From the NCBI GenBank assembly GCA_030153805.1, contig JASKLG010000004.1, positions 1 to 43,002 on the forward strand: a stretch of DNA of 43,002 bases, in the 5' to 3' direction. Positions within the stretch are counted from its first letter, which is position 1; the number at the start of each line of letters is the position of its first letter. The DNA comes from Bacillota bacterium. Its GTDB lineage: Bacteria > Bacillota > DTU030 > DUMP01. Below the pieces are notes generated by a model. The model saw only the letters and a list, made by a program, of their open reading frames with translations. It had not been told where the DNA came from and ran no database searches. This document shows, piece after piece, positions 36,407-42,870 of this stretch. The translations under genes and the position numbers were made by a program.

Positions 36407-36808
36407 ATGGCTTTGGAGGTAGGCAACATTGTCGAAGGCGTTGTCACGGGTATCACGCATTTCGGTGCCTTCGTTACGTTGCCGGGTGGTCAGACGGGAC
36501 TCGTGCACATTTCTGAAGTAGCGGACGCTTACGTTCGGGATGTTAAGGATTATCTCAAGGAAAACGACAGGGTAAAAGTTAAGATTATCAGTCTGGACAA
36601 AAACGGTAAGATCGGTCTTTCTATTCGCCAGGTTACGCACGAGGGTCCGCGCCGCCGCCATCGCGATGCGCGGCAAGCGAACTTGAGTTTTGAAGACAAA
36701 CTGGCCCGGTTTTTGAAAGAGAGCGACGAGCGGCAGTCGGATCTGCGCCGCAGCGCCGAGGAAAAGCGCGGGGGCAGGGGGAGCCGCCGCGGGCCGGAAA
36801 TCTGGTAG
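36407..36808 (+). CDS. yabR: S1 RNA-binding domain protein YabR
   Basis: This 133-residue protein has one S1 domain (about 3-75; LEVGNIVEGVVTGITHFGAFVTLPGGQTGLVHISEVADAYVRDVKDYLKENDRVKVKI) and a basic, Arg-rich tail (RRRHRDARQANLSF, then RGGRGSRRG). Such general-stress S1 proteins bind RNA or ribosomes; the exact role is unknown. ATG 36407 follows AAGGAGG; the in-frame start at 36353 lies inside the promoter. It has its own consensus promoter and terminator, so it is a single-gene unit. Confidence 0.93.
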   Translation: MALEVGNIVEGVVTGITHFGAFVTLPGGQTGLVHISEVADAYVRDVKDYLKENDRVKVKIISLDKNGKIGLSIRQVTHEGPRRRHRDARQANLSFEDKLARFLKESDERQSDLRRSAEEKRGGRGSRRGPEIW

Positions 36809-36834
36809 GCCGGGCCGGCGAAAAAGGCGAGTGG

Positions 36835-36862
36835 GGCATCCCGGTAGCAGGGATGCCTTTTC
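36835..36862 (+). terminator. Terminator of yabR
   Basis: GGCATCCC (36835-36842) pairs with GGGATGCC (36850-36857) around GGTAGCA, followed by TTTTCTGCTTTTA. A clear intrinsic terminator. Confidence 0.85.
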
Positions 36863-36888
36863 TGCTTTTAATGAGGAGGTACATTAAG

Positions 36889-37794
36889 ATGCGGTTTGCG
36901 GCCATCGATATCGGAACTAATTCTACACGGCTTCTTGTGGCAGAAAAGGCCGATGACAGCCTCAGAACGGTGTGTCATGAACTGGCGACCACCCGGCTGG
37001 GCCAAGGGCTGGGGCAGAGCAACATTTTGCTGCCGGAAGCCCAGGAGCGCACGGTGCGGGCGGTAGCCCAATTCTTGGACCTGGCGCGCTCTTTGGGCGC
37101 GACCCGGTTTCGCCTTTTTGCTACAAGTGCCGTGCGCGATGCAGCCAATCAGGAGGAGTTTTTGCGCCGCGTAGAGGTCGCAACGGGATGGAAGCCGGAG
37201 GTACTCAGCGGTGAGGACGAAGCCTACCTAAGCTACCTCGGGGCCACGCGCGCCTTGGGCCTTAAGGGATTGGTCCTCGTTATCGATGTGGGCGGAGGAA
37301 GCACGGAGTTTATTTGGGGCGCAGGGAGCGAGCTCTATGCGGTACACAGCTTAAAGATAGGCGCCGTCCGCCTCACAGAAGTTTACTTCAAGTCGGACCC
37401 GCCGTCGGAGGAGGAATGGTCTGCCTTGGTAAGAGCGGTGGGCCGGGCCCTGGCTCCGCTCAGGGCGCACTGGCGAGGCCGAACGGGGCAGGCTGTGGCC
37501 GTAGGCGGTACGGCCACCACTTTGGCCGCGGTGGCGCAAGGCCTGTCTTCGTACTGCCCGGAGAAGGTCCAGGGGTACTACCTTTCGGCAGAAAAGGTTA
37601 GGGCTCTGGCGGAAAGGTTGGCGGCGCTTTCCATTAGAGAAAGGGAGCAGATCGTTGGGATTCCGGCCGCACGGGCGGACATCATTGCGGCCGGAGCCGG
37701 TATCTTGGCCGTGGCCGTAGATGAACTCGCCCTAAGCGGCATTACCGTAAGCGACGCAGACCTGCTCCTGGGGTCGCTCTATTCTATAGCCTGA
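36889..37794 (+). CDS. ppx: Ppx/GppA family phosphatase (exopolyphosphatase-like)
   Basis: This 301-residue protein has the ASKHA fold of exopolyphosphatases and pppGpp phosphatases. It starts FAAIDIGTNSTRLLVAE (phosphate-1 motif) and has RLFATSAVRDAANQEEFLRRV, the glutamate region LSGEDEAYLSYLGA, DVGGGSTEFIWG (phosphate-2) and VGGTATTLAAVAQGL. The short form without the C-terminal helical extension is common in Firmicutes. It hydrolyses polyphosphate and/or pppGpp; which one cannot be told. ATG 36889 follows GAGGAGGT, and an upstream in-frame start is inside the terminator. In clostridia this gene often lies between yabR and spoIIE. Confidence 0.9.
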   Translation: MRFAAIDIGTNSTRLLVAEKADDSLRTVCHELATTRLGQGLGQSNILLPEAQERTVRAVAQFLDLARSLGATRFRLFATSAVRDAANQEEFLRRVEVATGWKPEVLSGEDEAYLSYLGATRALGLKGLVLVIDVGGGSTEFIWGAGSELYAVHSLKIGAVRLTEVYFKSDPPSEEEWSALVRAVGRALAPLRAHWRGRTGQAVAVGGTATTLAAVAQGLSSYCPEKVQGYYLSAEKVRALAERLAALSIREREQIVGIPAARADIIAAGAGILAVAVDELALSGITVSDADLLLGSLYSIA

Positions 37795-37875
37795 TGAGCG
37801 TGATTTCTGTCCGGCCGGGAGGACAAAGCATAGCCTTGGGCCGTTTTGGAAACCCTAAGGCAGGGTGACGAAATA

Positions 37876-38007
37876 GTGGAGGAGAAAAACATTACTAAGC
37901 CGAAGGAGAAGCGCCAGCTGGTTGGAGTGCGCAAGGAAGACCTAGACCGCCTCCGTGGCCGGCGCCGAATTTATGATCCTGAACGCGGGCCGGAAAACAA
38001 AAGCTAA
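37876..38007 (+). CDS. Possible small basic protein (43 residues)
   Basis: A GTG-started frame encodes 43 residues, MEEKNITKPKEKRQLVGVRKEDLDRLRGRR and so on, ending in RGPENKS. It is highly charged (many Lys, Arg and Glu), with no membrane segment and no cysteine. Its codon choice resembles the neighbours, and it fills an otherwise empty 275-nt gap between ppx and the holin-like gene. The ribosome site (AGGCAGGG) is only fair. I do not recognise the family, and it could be a chance frame. Confidence 0.4.
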   Translation: MEEKNITKPKEKRQLVGVRKEDLDRLRGRRRIYDPERGPENKS

Positions 38008-38069
38008 ATTCGCCTAAGGGCTTATAAACTTTCGGGTTTTGGCACAAGCTAGCAACGGAGGTGAAACGC

Positions 38070-38477
38070 ATGCCAGACGAAAAACAGGCCGGTGAGGGAG
38101 GCAACAATCAAGTGCTTCGCCATGACCGGGACATGGAAGGAGTAGGTTCTTGGGTCAGCCACATCGTGCGCTTTGTTGTTTCGGCGCTGGTGCTCATGCT
38201 GGTGGGTTATATTGTTCCTGGTTTCAGCCGTTTGACCTTTGGCACCGCGCTCCTGGCGGCCGTCGTGATTGCGCTCATCGGGTACGTAATTGAAGCCATC
38301 GGCGGCCGGCAGGTTTCGCCATACGGGCATGGGATAGTCGGGTTCATTGTTTCCGCCATAGTTATCTACGCGGCGCAATTTGTGGTACCCGGTCTAAGGG
38401 TAACCATCCTGGGTGCCCTGTTGGGAGCCTTCGTCATCGGCATCGTCGATATGTTTGTACCGACGAAGGTCAGATAG
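38070..38477 (+). CDS. Small membrane protein, phage holin superfamily IV-like
   Basis: This 135-residue protein has about four hydrophobic segments (VSHIVRFVVSALVLMLVGYIVPGF, TALLAAVVIALIGYVIEAIGG, GIVGFIVSAIVIYAAQFVVPG, ILGALLGAFVIGIVDMFVP). The pattern with VPGF and VPG turns is that of the four-helix phage-holin-like/YvlD family. Such proteins are common in chromosomes of spore formers and are not evidence of a prophage; their role is unknown. ATG 38070 follows GGAGGT. A strong terminator follows. Confidence 0.75.
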   Translation: MPDEKQAGEGGNNQVLRHDRDMEGVGSWVSHIVRFVVSALVLMLVGYIVPGFSRLTFGTALLAAVVIALIGYVIEAIGGRQVSPYGHGIVGFIVSAIVIYAAQFVVPGLRVTILGALLGAFVIGIVDMFVPTKVR

Positions 38478-38482
38478 ACGCA

Positions 38483-38516
38483 GCGGGTCCGGCAGAAGCC
38501 GGGCCCGCAAAATTTT
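38483..38516 (+). terminator. Terminator of the holin-like gene
   Basis: An 11-bp stem (38483-38493 with 38498-38508, one G-T pair) closes on AGAA and is followed by AAAATTTT. A strong hairpin with a modest T tract; the TPP-operon promoter starts right after it. Confidence 0.8.
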
Positions 38517-38517
38517 C

Positions 38518-38546
38518 TTGACGGGCATCTGCTCCAAATGTATAAT
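38518..38546 (+). promoter_or_regulatory. Sigma-A promoter of the thiamine operon
   Basis: TTGACG (38518-38523), 17 bp, then TATAAT (38541-38546). The predicted start near 38553 coincides with the beginning of the TPP aptamer. Confidence 0.85.
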
Positions 38547-38553
38547 GGGAGCA

Positions 38554-38642
38554 AAAGGGGAGCTGGAAATGTCCGGCTGAGAGGGGACCGGTGGGTCCCG
38601 ACCCTGTAACCTGATCTGGGTAATGCCAGCGTAGGGACCATA
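38554..38642 (+). ncRNA. TPP (THI-box) riboswitch
   Basis: The conserved THI elements are present in order: GGGGAGC, GGCTGAGAGGGG, then GACCCTGTAACCTGATCTGG and GTAATGCCAGCGTAGGGA. The P3 arm (GGGGACCGGTGGGTCCC) is short. TPP binding should favour the terminator hairpin that follows at 38664, shutting the operon off when thiamine is plentiful. Confidence 0.96.
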
Positions 38643-38663
38643 AGCTAATTGCCGAGGGCCTTG

Positions 38664-38704
38664 AAGCTGCCTTGCCCGGAAAAGGTAAGGCAGCTTTTGT
38701 TTAG
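38664..38704 (+). terminator. Riboswitch-controlled terminator
   Basis: AAGCTGCCTT (38664-38673) pairs with AAGGCAGCTT (38687-38696) with a 13-nt loop, then TTGTTTAG. It lies 20 nt after the TPP aptamer and 30 nt before the first gene, so it is the likely expression platform. Confidence 0.85.
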
Positions 38705-38730
38705 TCTATTTAGAAAAGGAGAGCGATAGA

Positions 38731-39021
38731 ATGCCGGTAGTTAACGTGGCTTTGGAGGTTCTGCCGGTGGTGCCGGAAGAGCGCCTGTATCCGGTAGTGG
38801 ACAAGGTAATCGAACTTATTCAAGCTTCCGGTGTGAAGTACGAAGTTGGTCCCATGGAAACCACCATGGAAGGCGAACTGGACGAACTACTCGAACTCGT
38901 TAAGAGGGCTCAGGAGCTCTGTATTAAAGAGGGGGCAGCACGCGTTGTTTCCCTGGTCAAAATTGACTACAAGCCGGAAGGCGTTACCATGGCCGAAAAG
39001 GTCGGCAAATACCGGCGGTAA
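38731..39021 (+). CDS. MTH1187-family thiamine-binding protein
   Basis: This 96-residue protein belongs to the MTH1187/YkoF-like family (ferredoxin-like fold). Family features are VNVALEVLPVV, VDKVIELIQASGVKYEVGPMETTMEGELDELLELVKRAQELCIKEGAARVVSLVKIDY, in which METTMEGE is the most conserved part. Members bind thiamine or related pyrimidines in the cytoplasm. It is the first gene behind the TPP riboswitch, and the permease gene starts 4 nt after its stop. The start ATG 38731 follows AAAGGAGAGCG. Confidence 0.9.
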   Translation: MPVVNVALEVLPVVPEERLYPVVDKVIELIQASGVKYEVGPMETTMEGELDELLELVKRAQELCIKEGAARVVSLVKIDYKPEGVTMAEKVGKYRR

Positions 39022-39025
39022 CTGG

Positions 39026-39763
39026 GTGGCGGCGGCATCTTTTTGCTCTTTTCTCCTCCTTTGGGAGGGAACCGTACGCTTTTTCAAGATCGAGGCGTGG
39101 CTGCTGCCGGCACCTACGGCCGTGCTTGCCGCTTTGGGCGAAGGCTGGCCCCTTTTTTGGAAGCACACGTTTGTCACCTTATATGAGTCCCTCATGGGCT
39201 TCGTTTTGGCTGTGGCGCTGGCCCTCGCCCTGGCCTTAACCATGGACGCCCTGCCTTTAGTGCGCCGGGCGCTGTACCCCCTTTTAGTTACGACGCAAAC
39301 CATACCGATAATCTCGGTGGCGCCGCTTTTTCTCATTTGGTTCGGCTACGGGCTTCTGCCAAAAGTACTGGTAGTGGTTTTGGTATGCTTCTTTCCTGTG
39401 GCGGTAAGCCTTCTCGAGAGCCTGGCGGCGGTGGATCCCGATCTCATCGATCTTCTCCGCTCTATGGGGGCGGGCCGGATGGCCCGGCTCCGGCTGGTAA
39501 AGTTGCCGGCGGCCCTCCCGGGCCTTTTGTCCGGGTTAAAGATCGCGGCCAGTTACAGCATAATGGGAGCGGTCATCGGCGAGTGGCTGGGCGCCCAGGC
39601 AGGTCTGGGCTACTACATGACCCTTTCGCAGCGCTCCTTTGCCACGCCGCGGGTTTTCGCCATAATACTGATTATCACGGTTCTCAGCCTGGCTTGGTTT
39701 AAAGTAATTGAGATAGCTGAGCGCCTTATTATGCCCTGGCAGCGACTTAGAAGTGAAGAATAA
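39026..39763 (+). CDS. thiX: ABC transporter permease, ThiX-like (thiamine precursor uptake)
   Basis: This is a 245-residue inner-membrane permease of the SsuC/TauC type. It has about six hydrophobic segments and the EAA loop [44 protein letters not shown] that contacts the ATPase. The start is GTG 39026 in the frame; a longer frame going back into the upstream gene has no good start and is spurious. It lies 4 nt after the thiamine-binding gene, so translation is probably coupled. Given the TPP riboswitch and the NMT1-like binding protein next to it, the cargo is probably a thiamine precursor such as formylaminopyrimidine. Confidence 0.88.
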   Translation: MAAASFCSFLLLWEGTVRFFKIEAWLLPAPTAVLAALGEGWPLFWKHTFVTLYESLMGFVLAVALALALALTMDALPLVRRALYPLLVTTQTIPIISVAPLFLIWFGYGLLPKVLVVVLVCFFPVAVSLLESLAAVDPDLIDLLRSMGAGRMARLRLVKLPAALPGLLSGLKIAASYSIMGAVIGEWLGAQAGLGYYMTLSQRSFATPRVFAIILIITVLSLAWFKVIEIAERLIMPWQRLRSEE

Positions 39764-39782
39764 CCTTGAGGGGGAAGATTCA

Positions 39783-40793
39783 ATGAAAAAAGTCTTTCTA
39801 GTGCTTTTGGCTCTATCTGTGGCTGCGGTCTTGCTCGGCGGCTGCAGCTCGCAGGCGGGTGGTGACAAGACGGCGCCGGCAGCCGAGGCGCCCGAGGAAC
39901 TAACCAAAGCTACGGTTCTCCTCGATTGGACGCCCAACACCAACCATACGGGGCTTTATGTAGCCCGAGATAAAGGCTTTTACAAAGAAGAAGGCCTGGA
40001 CTTGGAAATCGTTGGACCGATGGAGGGCAGTGTGGCCCAGCTCGTAGCCGCCGGTAAAGCCGACTTCGGTGTGAGCTACCAAGAAGAAGTGACCAACGCC
40101 CGTGTGGCCGGTATCCCGGTGAAGGCCATTGCCGCCATTATCCAGCACAATACTTCCGGTTTTGCCTCGCCTGTAGAGAAGGGCATTGAAACCCCGAAGG
40201 ATTTCGAGGGCAAAAAGTATGGCGGCTGGGGTTCACCTATGGAAGAGGCCATGATCAAAGCCCTGATGGAAAAATACGGAGCCGACTTCCAAAAAGTGCA
40301 AATGATCAACATCGGCTCGGCGGACTTTTTTAGCAGCGTAAAAAAGGATATAGACTTTGCCTGGATCTATTGGGGCTGGACCGGTATCGAGGCAGAACTG
40401 CGCGGGATGAAGCTCAACTTCATTAAACTGGTGGACGAAGACCCGGCCCTCGACTACTACACCCCGGTTCTCATCGCCAGCGAGAAAACTCTGGCCGAAA
40501 AGCCAGAGCTGGTAAGAAAGTTCCTAGCGGCTACCAGCCGCGGTTACCAGTTTGCCATCGCTCAACCGGAGGAGGCGGCCAATATCCTGACCGGTGCCGT
40601 ACCAGAGCTGAACAAGGAGCTGGTGCTGGCCAGCCAGAAGTACCTGGCCAAGGAATATCAGGCCGATGCGCCGCGCTGGGGCGAGATGAAGGCGAGTGTC
40701 TGGAAAAAGTACGCCGATTGGATGTATGAGCGCAAGCTCATTGAAAAAAATATCGACCCCGAGGCGGCTTTTACCAATGAGTTCCTGCCCTAA
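39783..40793 (+). CDS. thiY: ABC transporter substrate-binding lipoprotein, ThiY/NMT1-like
   Basis: This is a 336-residue lipoprotein with signal KKVFLVLLALSVAAVLLGGC (lipobox LGGC, Cys near 21). The NMT1/THI5-like domain follows: TVLLDWTPNTNHTGLYVARDKGFYKEEGLDLEIV, VAAGKADFGVSYQEEVTNARVAGIPVKAIAAI, and DFAWIYWGWTGIEAEL. The family includes ThiY, which binds N-formyl-4-amino-5-aminomethyl-2-methylpyrimidine, a thiamine breakdown product used for salvage. Position behind a TPP riboswitch with a permease and ATPase supports this. ATG 39783 follows GAGGGGGAAG. Confidence 0.9.
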   Translation: MKKVFLVLLALSVAAVLLGGCSSQAGGDKTAPAAEAPEELTKATVLLDWTPNTNHTGLYVARDKGFYKEEGLDLEIVGPMEGSVAQLVAAGKADFGVSYQEEVTNARVAGIPVKAIAAIIQHNTSGFASPVEKGIETPKDFEGKKYGGWGSPMEEAMIKALMEKYGADFQKVQMINIGSADFFSSVKKDIDFAWIYWGWTGIEAELRGMKLNFIKLVDEDPALDYYTPVLIASEKTLAEKPELVRKFLAATSRGYQFAIAQPEEAANILTGAVPELNKELVLASQKYLAKEYQADAPRWGEMKASVWKKYADWMYERKLIEKNIDPEAAFTNEFLP

Positions 40794-40905
40794 TAAAAAT
40801 CCCCATAACACTGGCAGCGCTTCTCATTGTCCCTGAGGCCCAAGCGCCAGGCCTTCTTGTCATAACCGGTATCGCCGCTTTCACACCGGAAGGCAGGGAG
40901 ATAGC

Positions 40906-41639
40906 TTGCTTAAAATCCAGGCCACCAACCTAAAAAAACGTACGGCAACTTACTTACCCTGGACGATGTGAGTGTGAGCTTGTCTGAAGGAGAATTTGTC
41001 GCCATTATCGGCCCGAGCGGCTGCGGTAAGAGTACCCTTTTCAACATCATCTCCGGGCTACATTTGCCGGATGCCGGCAAGGTCTTCATCGACGGCGAGG
41101 ACTACACCGGTCGCACAGGGCGGGTAAGCTATATGCACCAGAAAGACCTCTTACTTCCCTGGCGCACTATCCTGGATAACGTCTGCCTTCCGCTTATAGT
41201 AAAAGGCCTGAGCCTAAAGGAGGCGCGCGCTCGGGCCAGGCCGCACTTCGAAGCCTTTGGTCTGGCCGGCTTTGAGGAGCATTACCCGGCGCAGCTCTCC
41301 GGCGGCATGCGCCAGCGGGCGGCACTTTTGCGCACGTACCTTTTCGCCAGCGACATCATGCTCCTCGATGAACCTTTTGGTGCTCTGGATGCCCTGACGC
41401 GCCGAAAGATGCAGTTCTGGTTGCTGTCGACATTGAGCAGGTACCAGACCTCGGTGCTCCTCATAACCCACGACGTTGAGGAAGCTCTTCTGCTTGCCGA
41501 TCGGGTGTATGTGCTGAGCGAGCGGCCGGCGAGGGTGAAGCTGGAACTTAAGGTAGACTTGCCGCGCCCGCGCTCAGAAAAGACGCTGACGGCGCCGGCT
41601 TTTGTTGCCTTAAAACGCCGGCTTCTTGAGATCCTATGA
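40906..41639 (+). CDS. thiZ: ABC transporter ATP-binding protein, ThiZ-like, with apparent -1 frameshift
   Basis: The ATPase for the thiamine-precursor transporter. From GTG 40968 to the stop, the frame has Walker A GPSGCGKST, Q-loop region YMHQKDLLLPW, signature LSGGMRQR, Walker B IMLLDEPFGALD and the H-loop LLITHDVEEAL. The normal N-terminal strand is encoded upstream in another frame: TTG 40906 (GGGAG 5 nt before it) gives LLKIQATNLKK, and after the A7 run at 40932-40938 the second frame continues TYGNLLTLDDVSVSLSEGEF. Joining needs a -1 shift at A-AAA-AAC. It may be an indel, a sequencing error, or slippage. Starting at GTG 40968 would lose the first beta strand and the A-loop tyrosine. 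Confidence 0.8.
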
Positions 41640-42346
41640 CCACGGGGGCGAAGGAAGTGACCTTTTTTGATCCCATCGCAGCGGAGTACGACGACTGGTA
41701 TAAGACCCCGGTCGGCCGCTTCGTCGATGAAGTGGAGACCAGGTTGGCGTTTGATCTCTTTATCCCGCGCCCGGGTACCCACGTACTGGATGTAGGTTGC
41801 GGCTCCGGCAACTTCAGTTTGAAGCTGGCGGCGATGGGCTGCCGGGTAACGGGAATCGATATTTCCCCGGCCATGCTGGCGCTGGCCCGGAAAAAGGCGG
41901 GGGCCGCCGGCCTGTCCGTGGAGTTTCTGGAAATGAATGTCTATGCGCTCAAATTTCCGGCGGCAACGTTCGACGCCGTCTTCTCCATGGCCTGTTTTGA
42001 GTTTATAACAGAGCCGGCCAAAGCCTTCGCCGAGATGTGGCGCGTACTTAAACCCGGCGGGGACCTCCTTATCGGCGCTATTCACCGCGACAGTGCGTGG
42101 GGCAGGTTTTATCGCGAAGAAGCGCGTAGACCAGGTTCCGTTTTCCGCCATGCCGTCTTCAGATCGCGTTCGAATCTGGAAAACCTGGCGCCGCAGCACC
42201 TTATCCGTATTGAGGAATGCGTTTTCATTCCTCCTACGGCCCCGCCTGAGCGTTTCAAATGGGAAGAAGAAAAGCGTTTGGCCGGGACAGAGCGCGGTGG
42301 GTTCATCATTGCCACCTGGCATAAACCGCCGGCTACCGGCTCTTGA
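41636..42346 (+). CDS. Class I SAM-dependent methyltransferase
   Basis: This 236-residue protein has a Rossmann-like methyltransferase domain. Motif I VLDVGCGSGNF at about 50-60 binds SAM, followed by GIDISPAMLALARKKA, the motif region FDAVFSMACFEFITEPAKAFAEMWRVLKPGGDLLIGAIHR. It resembles the UbiE/methyltransferase-11 group. The start overlaps the thiZ stop as ATGA, so it is the last gene of the TPP-controlled operon. The substrate is unknown; a thiamine-related role is suggested only by context. Its TGA stop (42344-42346) lies inside the -35 box of the tRNA promoter. Confidence 0.82.
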   Translation: MTTGAKEVTFFDPIAAEYDDWYKTPVGRFVDEVETRLAFDLFIPRPGTHVLDVGCGSGNFSLKLAAMGCRVTGIDISPAMLALARKKAGAAGLSVEFLEMNVYALKFPAATFDAVFSMACFEFITEPAKAFAEMWRVLKPGGDLLIGAIHRDSAWGRFYREEARRPGSVFRHAVFRSRSNLENLAPQHLIRIEECVFIPPTAPPERFKWEEEKRLAGTERGGFIIATWHKPPATGS

Positions 42347-42371
42347 CTAGGGCCGGGGAGGCGGGTATAAT
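42343..42371 (+). promoter_or_regulatory. Sigma-A promoter of the tRNA-Met pair
   Basis: TTGACT (42343-42348), 17 bp, then TATAAT (42366-42371). The start near 42378 precedes a 6-bp hairpin (CGCGGC 42380-42385 with GCCGCG 42394-42399) just before the first tRNA. Confidence 0.85.
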
Positions 42372-42405
42372 AAAAATGTCGCGGCGGAATTGTGCCGCGA
42401 AATAG

Positions 42406-42482
<77 letters not shown>

Positions 42483-42492
42483 AAGAACACAT

Positions 42493-42569
42493 GGCGGCGT
42501 AGCTCAGTTGGTTAGAGCATGCGGTTCATACCCGCAGTGTCAGGGGTTCGAGTCCCTTCGCCGCTACCA
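42493..42569 (+). tRNA. Elongator tRNA-Met (anticodon CAT)
   Basis: A 77-nt cloverleaf ending in encoded CCA (42567-42569), anticodon CAT at 42527-42529. The acceptor stem GGCGGCG pairs with CGCCGCT. It lacks the initiator features and closely resembles the Bacillus elongator tRNA-Met rather than the lysidine-modified tRNA-Ile. It lies 10 nt after the initiator tRNA. Confidence 0.93.
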
Positions 42570-42578
42570 GCAGTATCC

Positions 42579-42605
42579 AAACCCAGGTCAGCTGGGTTTA
42601 TTTTT
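42579..42605 (+). terminator. Terminator of the tRNA operon
   Basis: AAACCCAG (42579-42586) pairs with CTGGGTTT (42592-42599) around GTCAG, followed by ATTTTTAA. It overlaps, on the other strand, the recombinase-like remnant. Confidence 0.85.
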
Positions 42606-42781
42606 AATGTTACCTCTATGTGGTCCTCATGCACGGTTACACGTTCGCCAAAGGCGCCGATGGCTTTCCTTAGCCGTCGGCGCTTTATCCGTTTCGGCCC
42701 GAAAGGCACGCCGGCGGAGGTTTTCCGTGTAACCTGTCGGAGAAGCAAGGGCGCAATGGCCACCTGACTGGCCTGCTCAAC
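42581..42781 (-). pseudogene. Possible C-terminal remnant of a site-specific recombinase
   Basis: On the minus strand an open frame begins after a stop at 42784-42782 and has no stop of its own before it enters the tRNA-Met gene. Its peptide RKAIGAFGERVTVHEDHIEVTLKINPA resembles the last residues of serine recombinases/resolvases, which often end in a short beta pair like VxIxxDxIEVxLKI. There is no catalytic domain upstream and no convincing start. The frame runs straight into the 3' end of the tRNA. It is best read as a fragment of a lost mobile element; the similarity is by eye and modest. Confidence 0.4.
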
Positions 42782-42870
42782 TTAACTTTTCGTAAGAAGT
42801 TGTTTCCGAGAACATAAAGGGCTCCTTCCCCTCATAAGCATGAACTAGAACGGCGAGGGGAGGGCGGAGG

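Noticed and set aside
38038-38054. Sigma-54-like box TGGCAC before the holin-like gene
   Set aside because: TGGCAC is followed by AGC at a distance one base too short and the TTGC element is not matched.
38070-38477. Prophage marker (holin-like gene)
   Set aside because: Superfamily-IV holin-like membrane proteins are common chromosomal genes and no other phage genes lie nearby.
38846-39025. Long N-terminal extension of the ThiX-like permease
   Set aside because: It overlaps the thiamine-binding gene in another frame and would add a non-family, Trp/Lys/Pro-rich leader.
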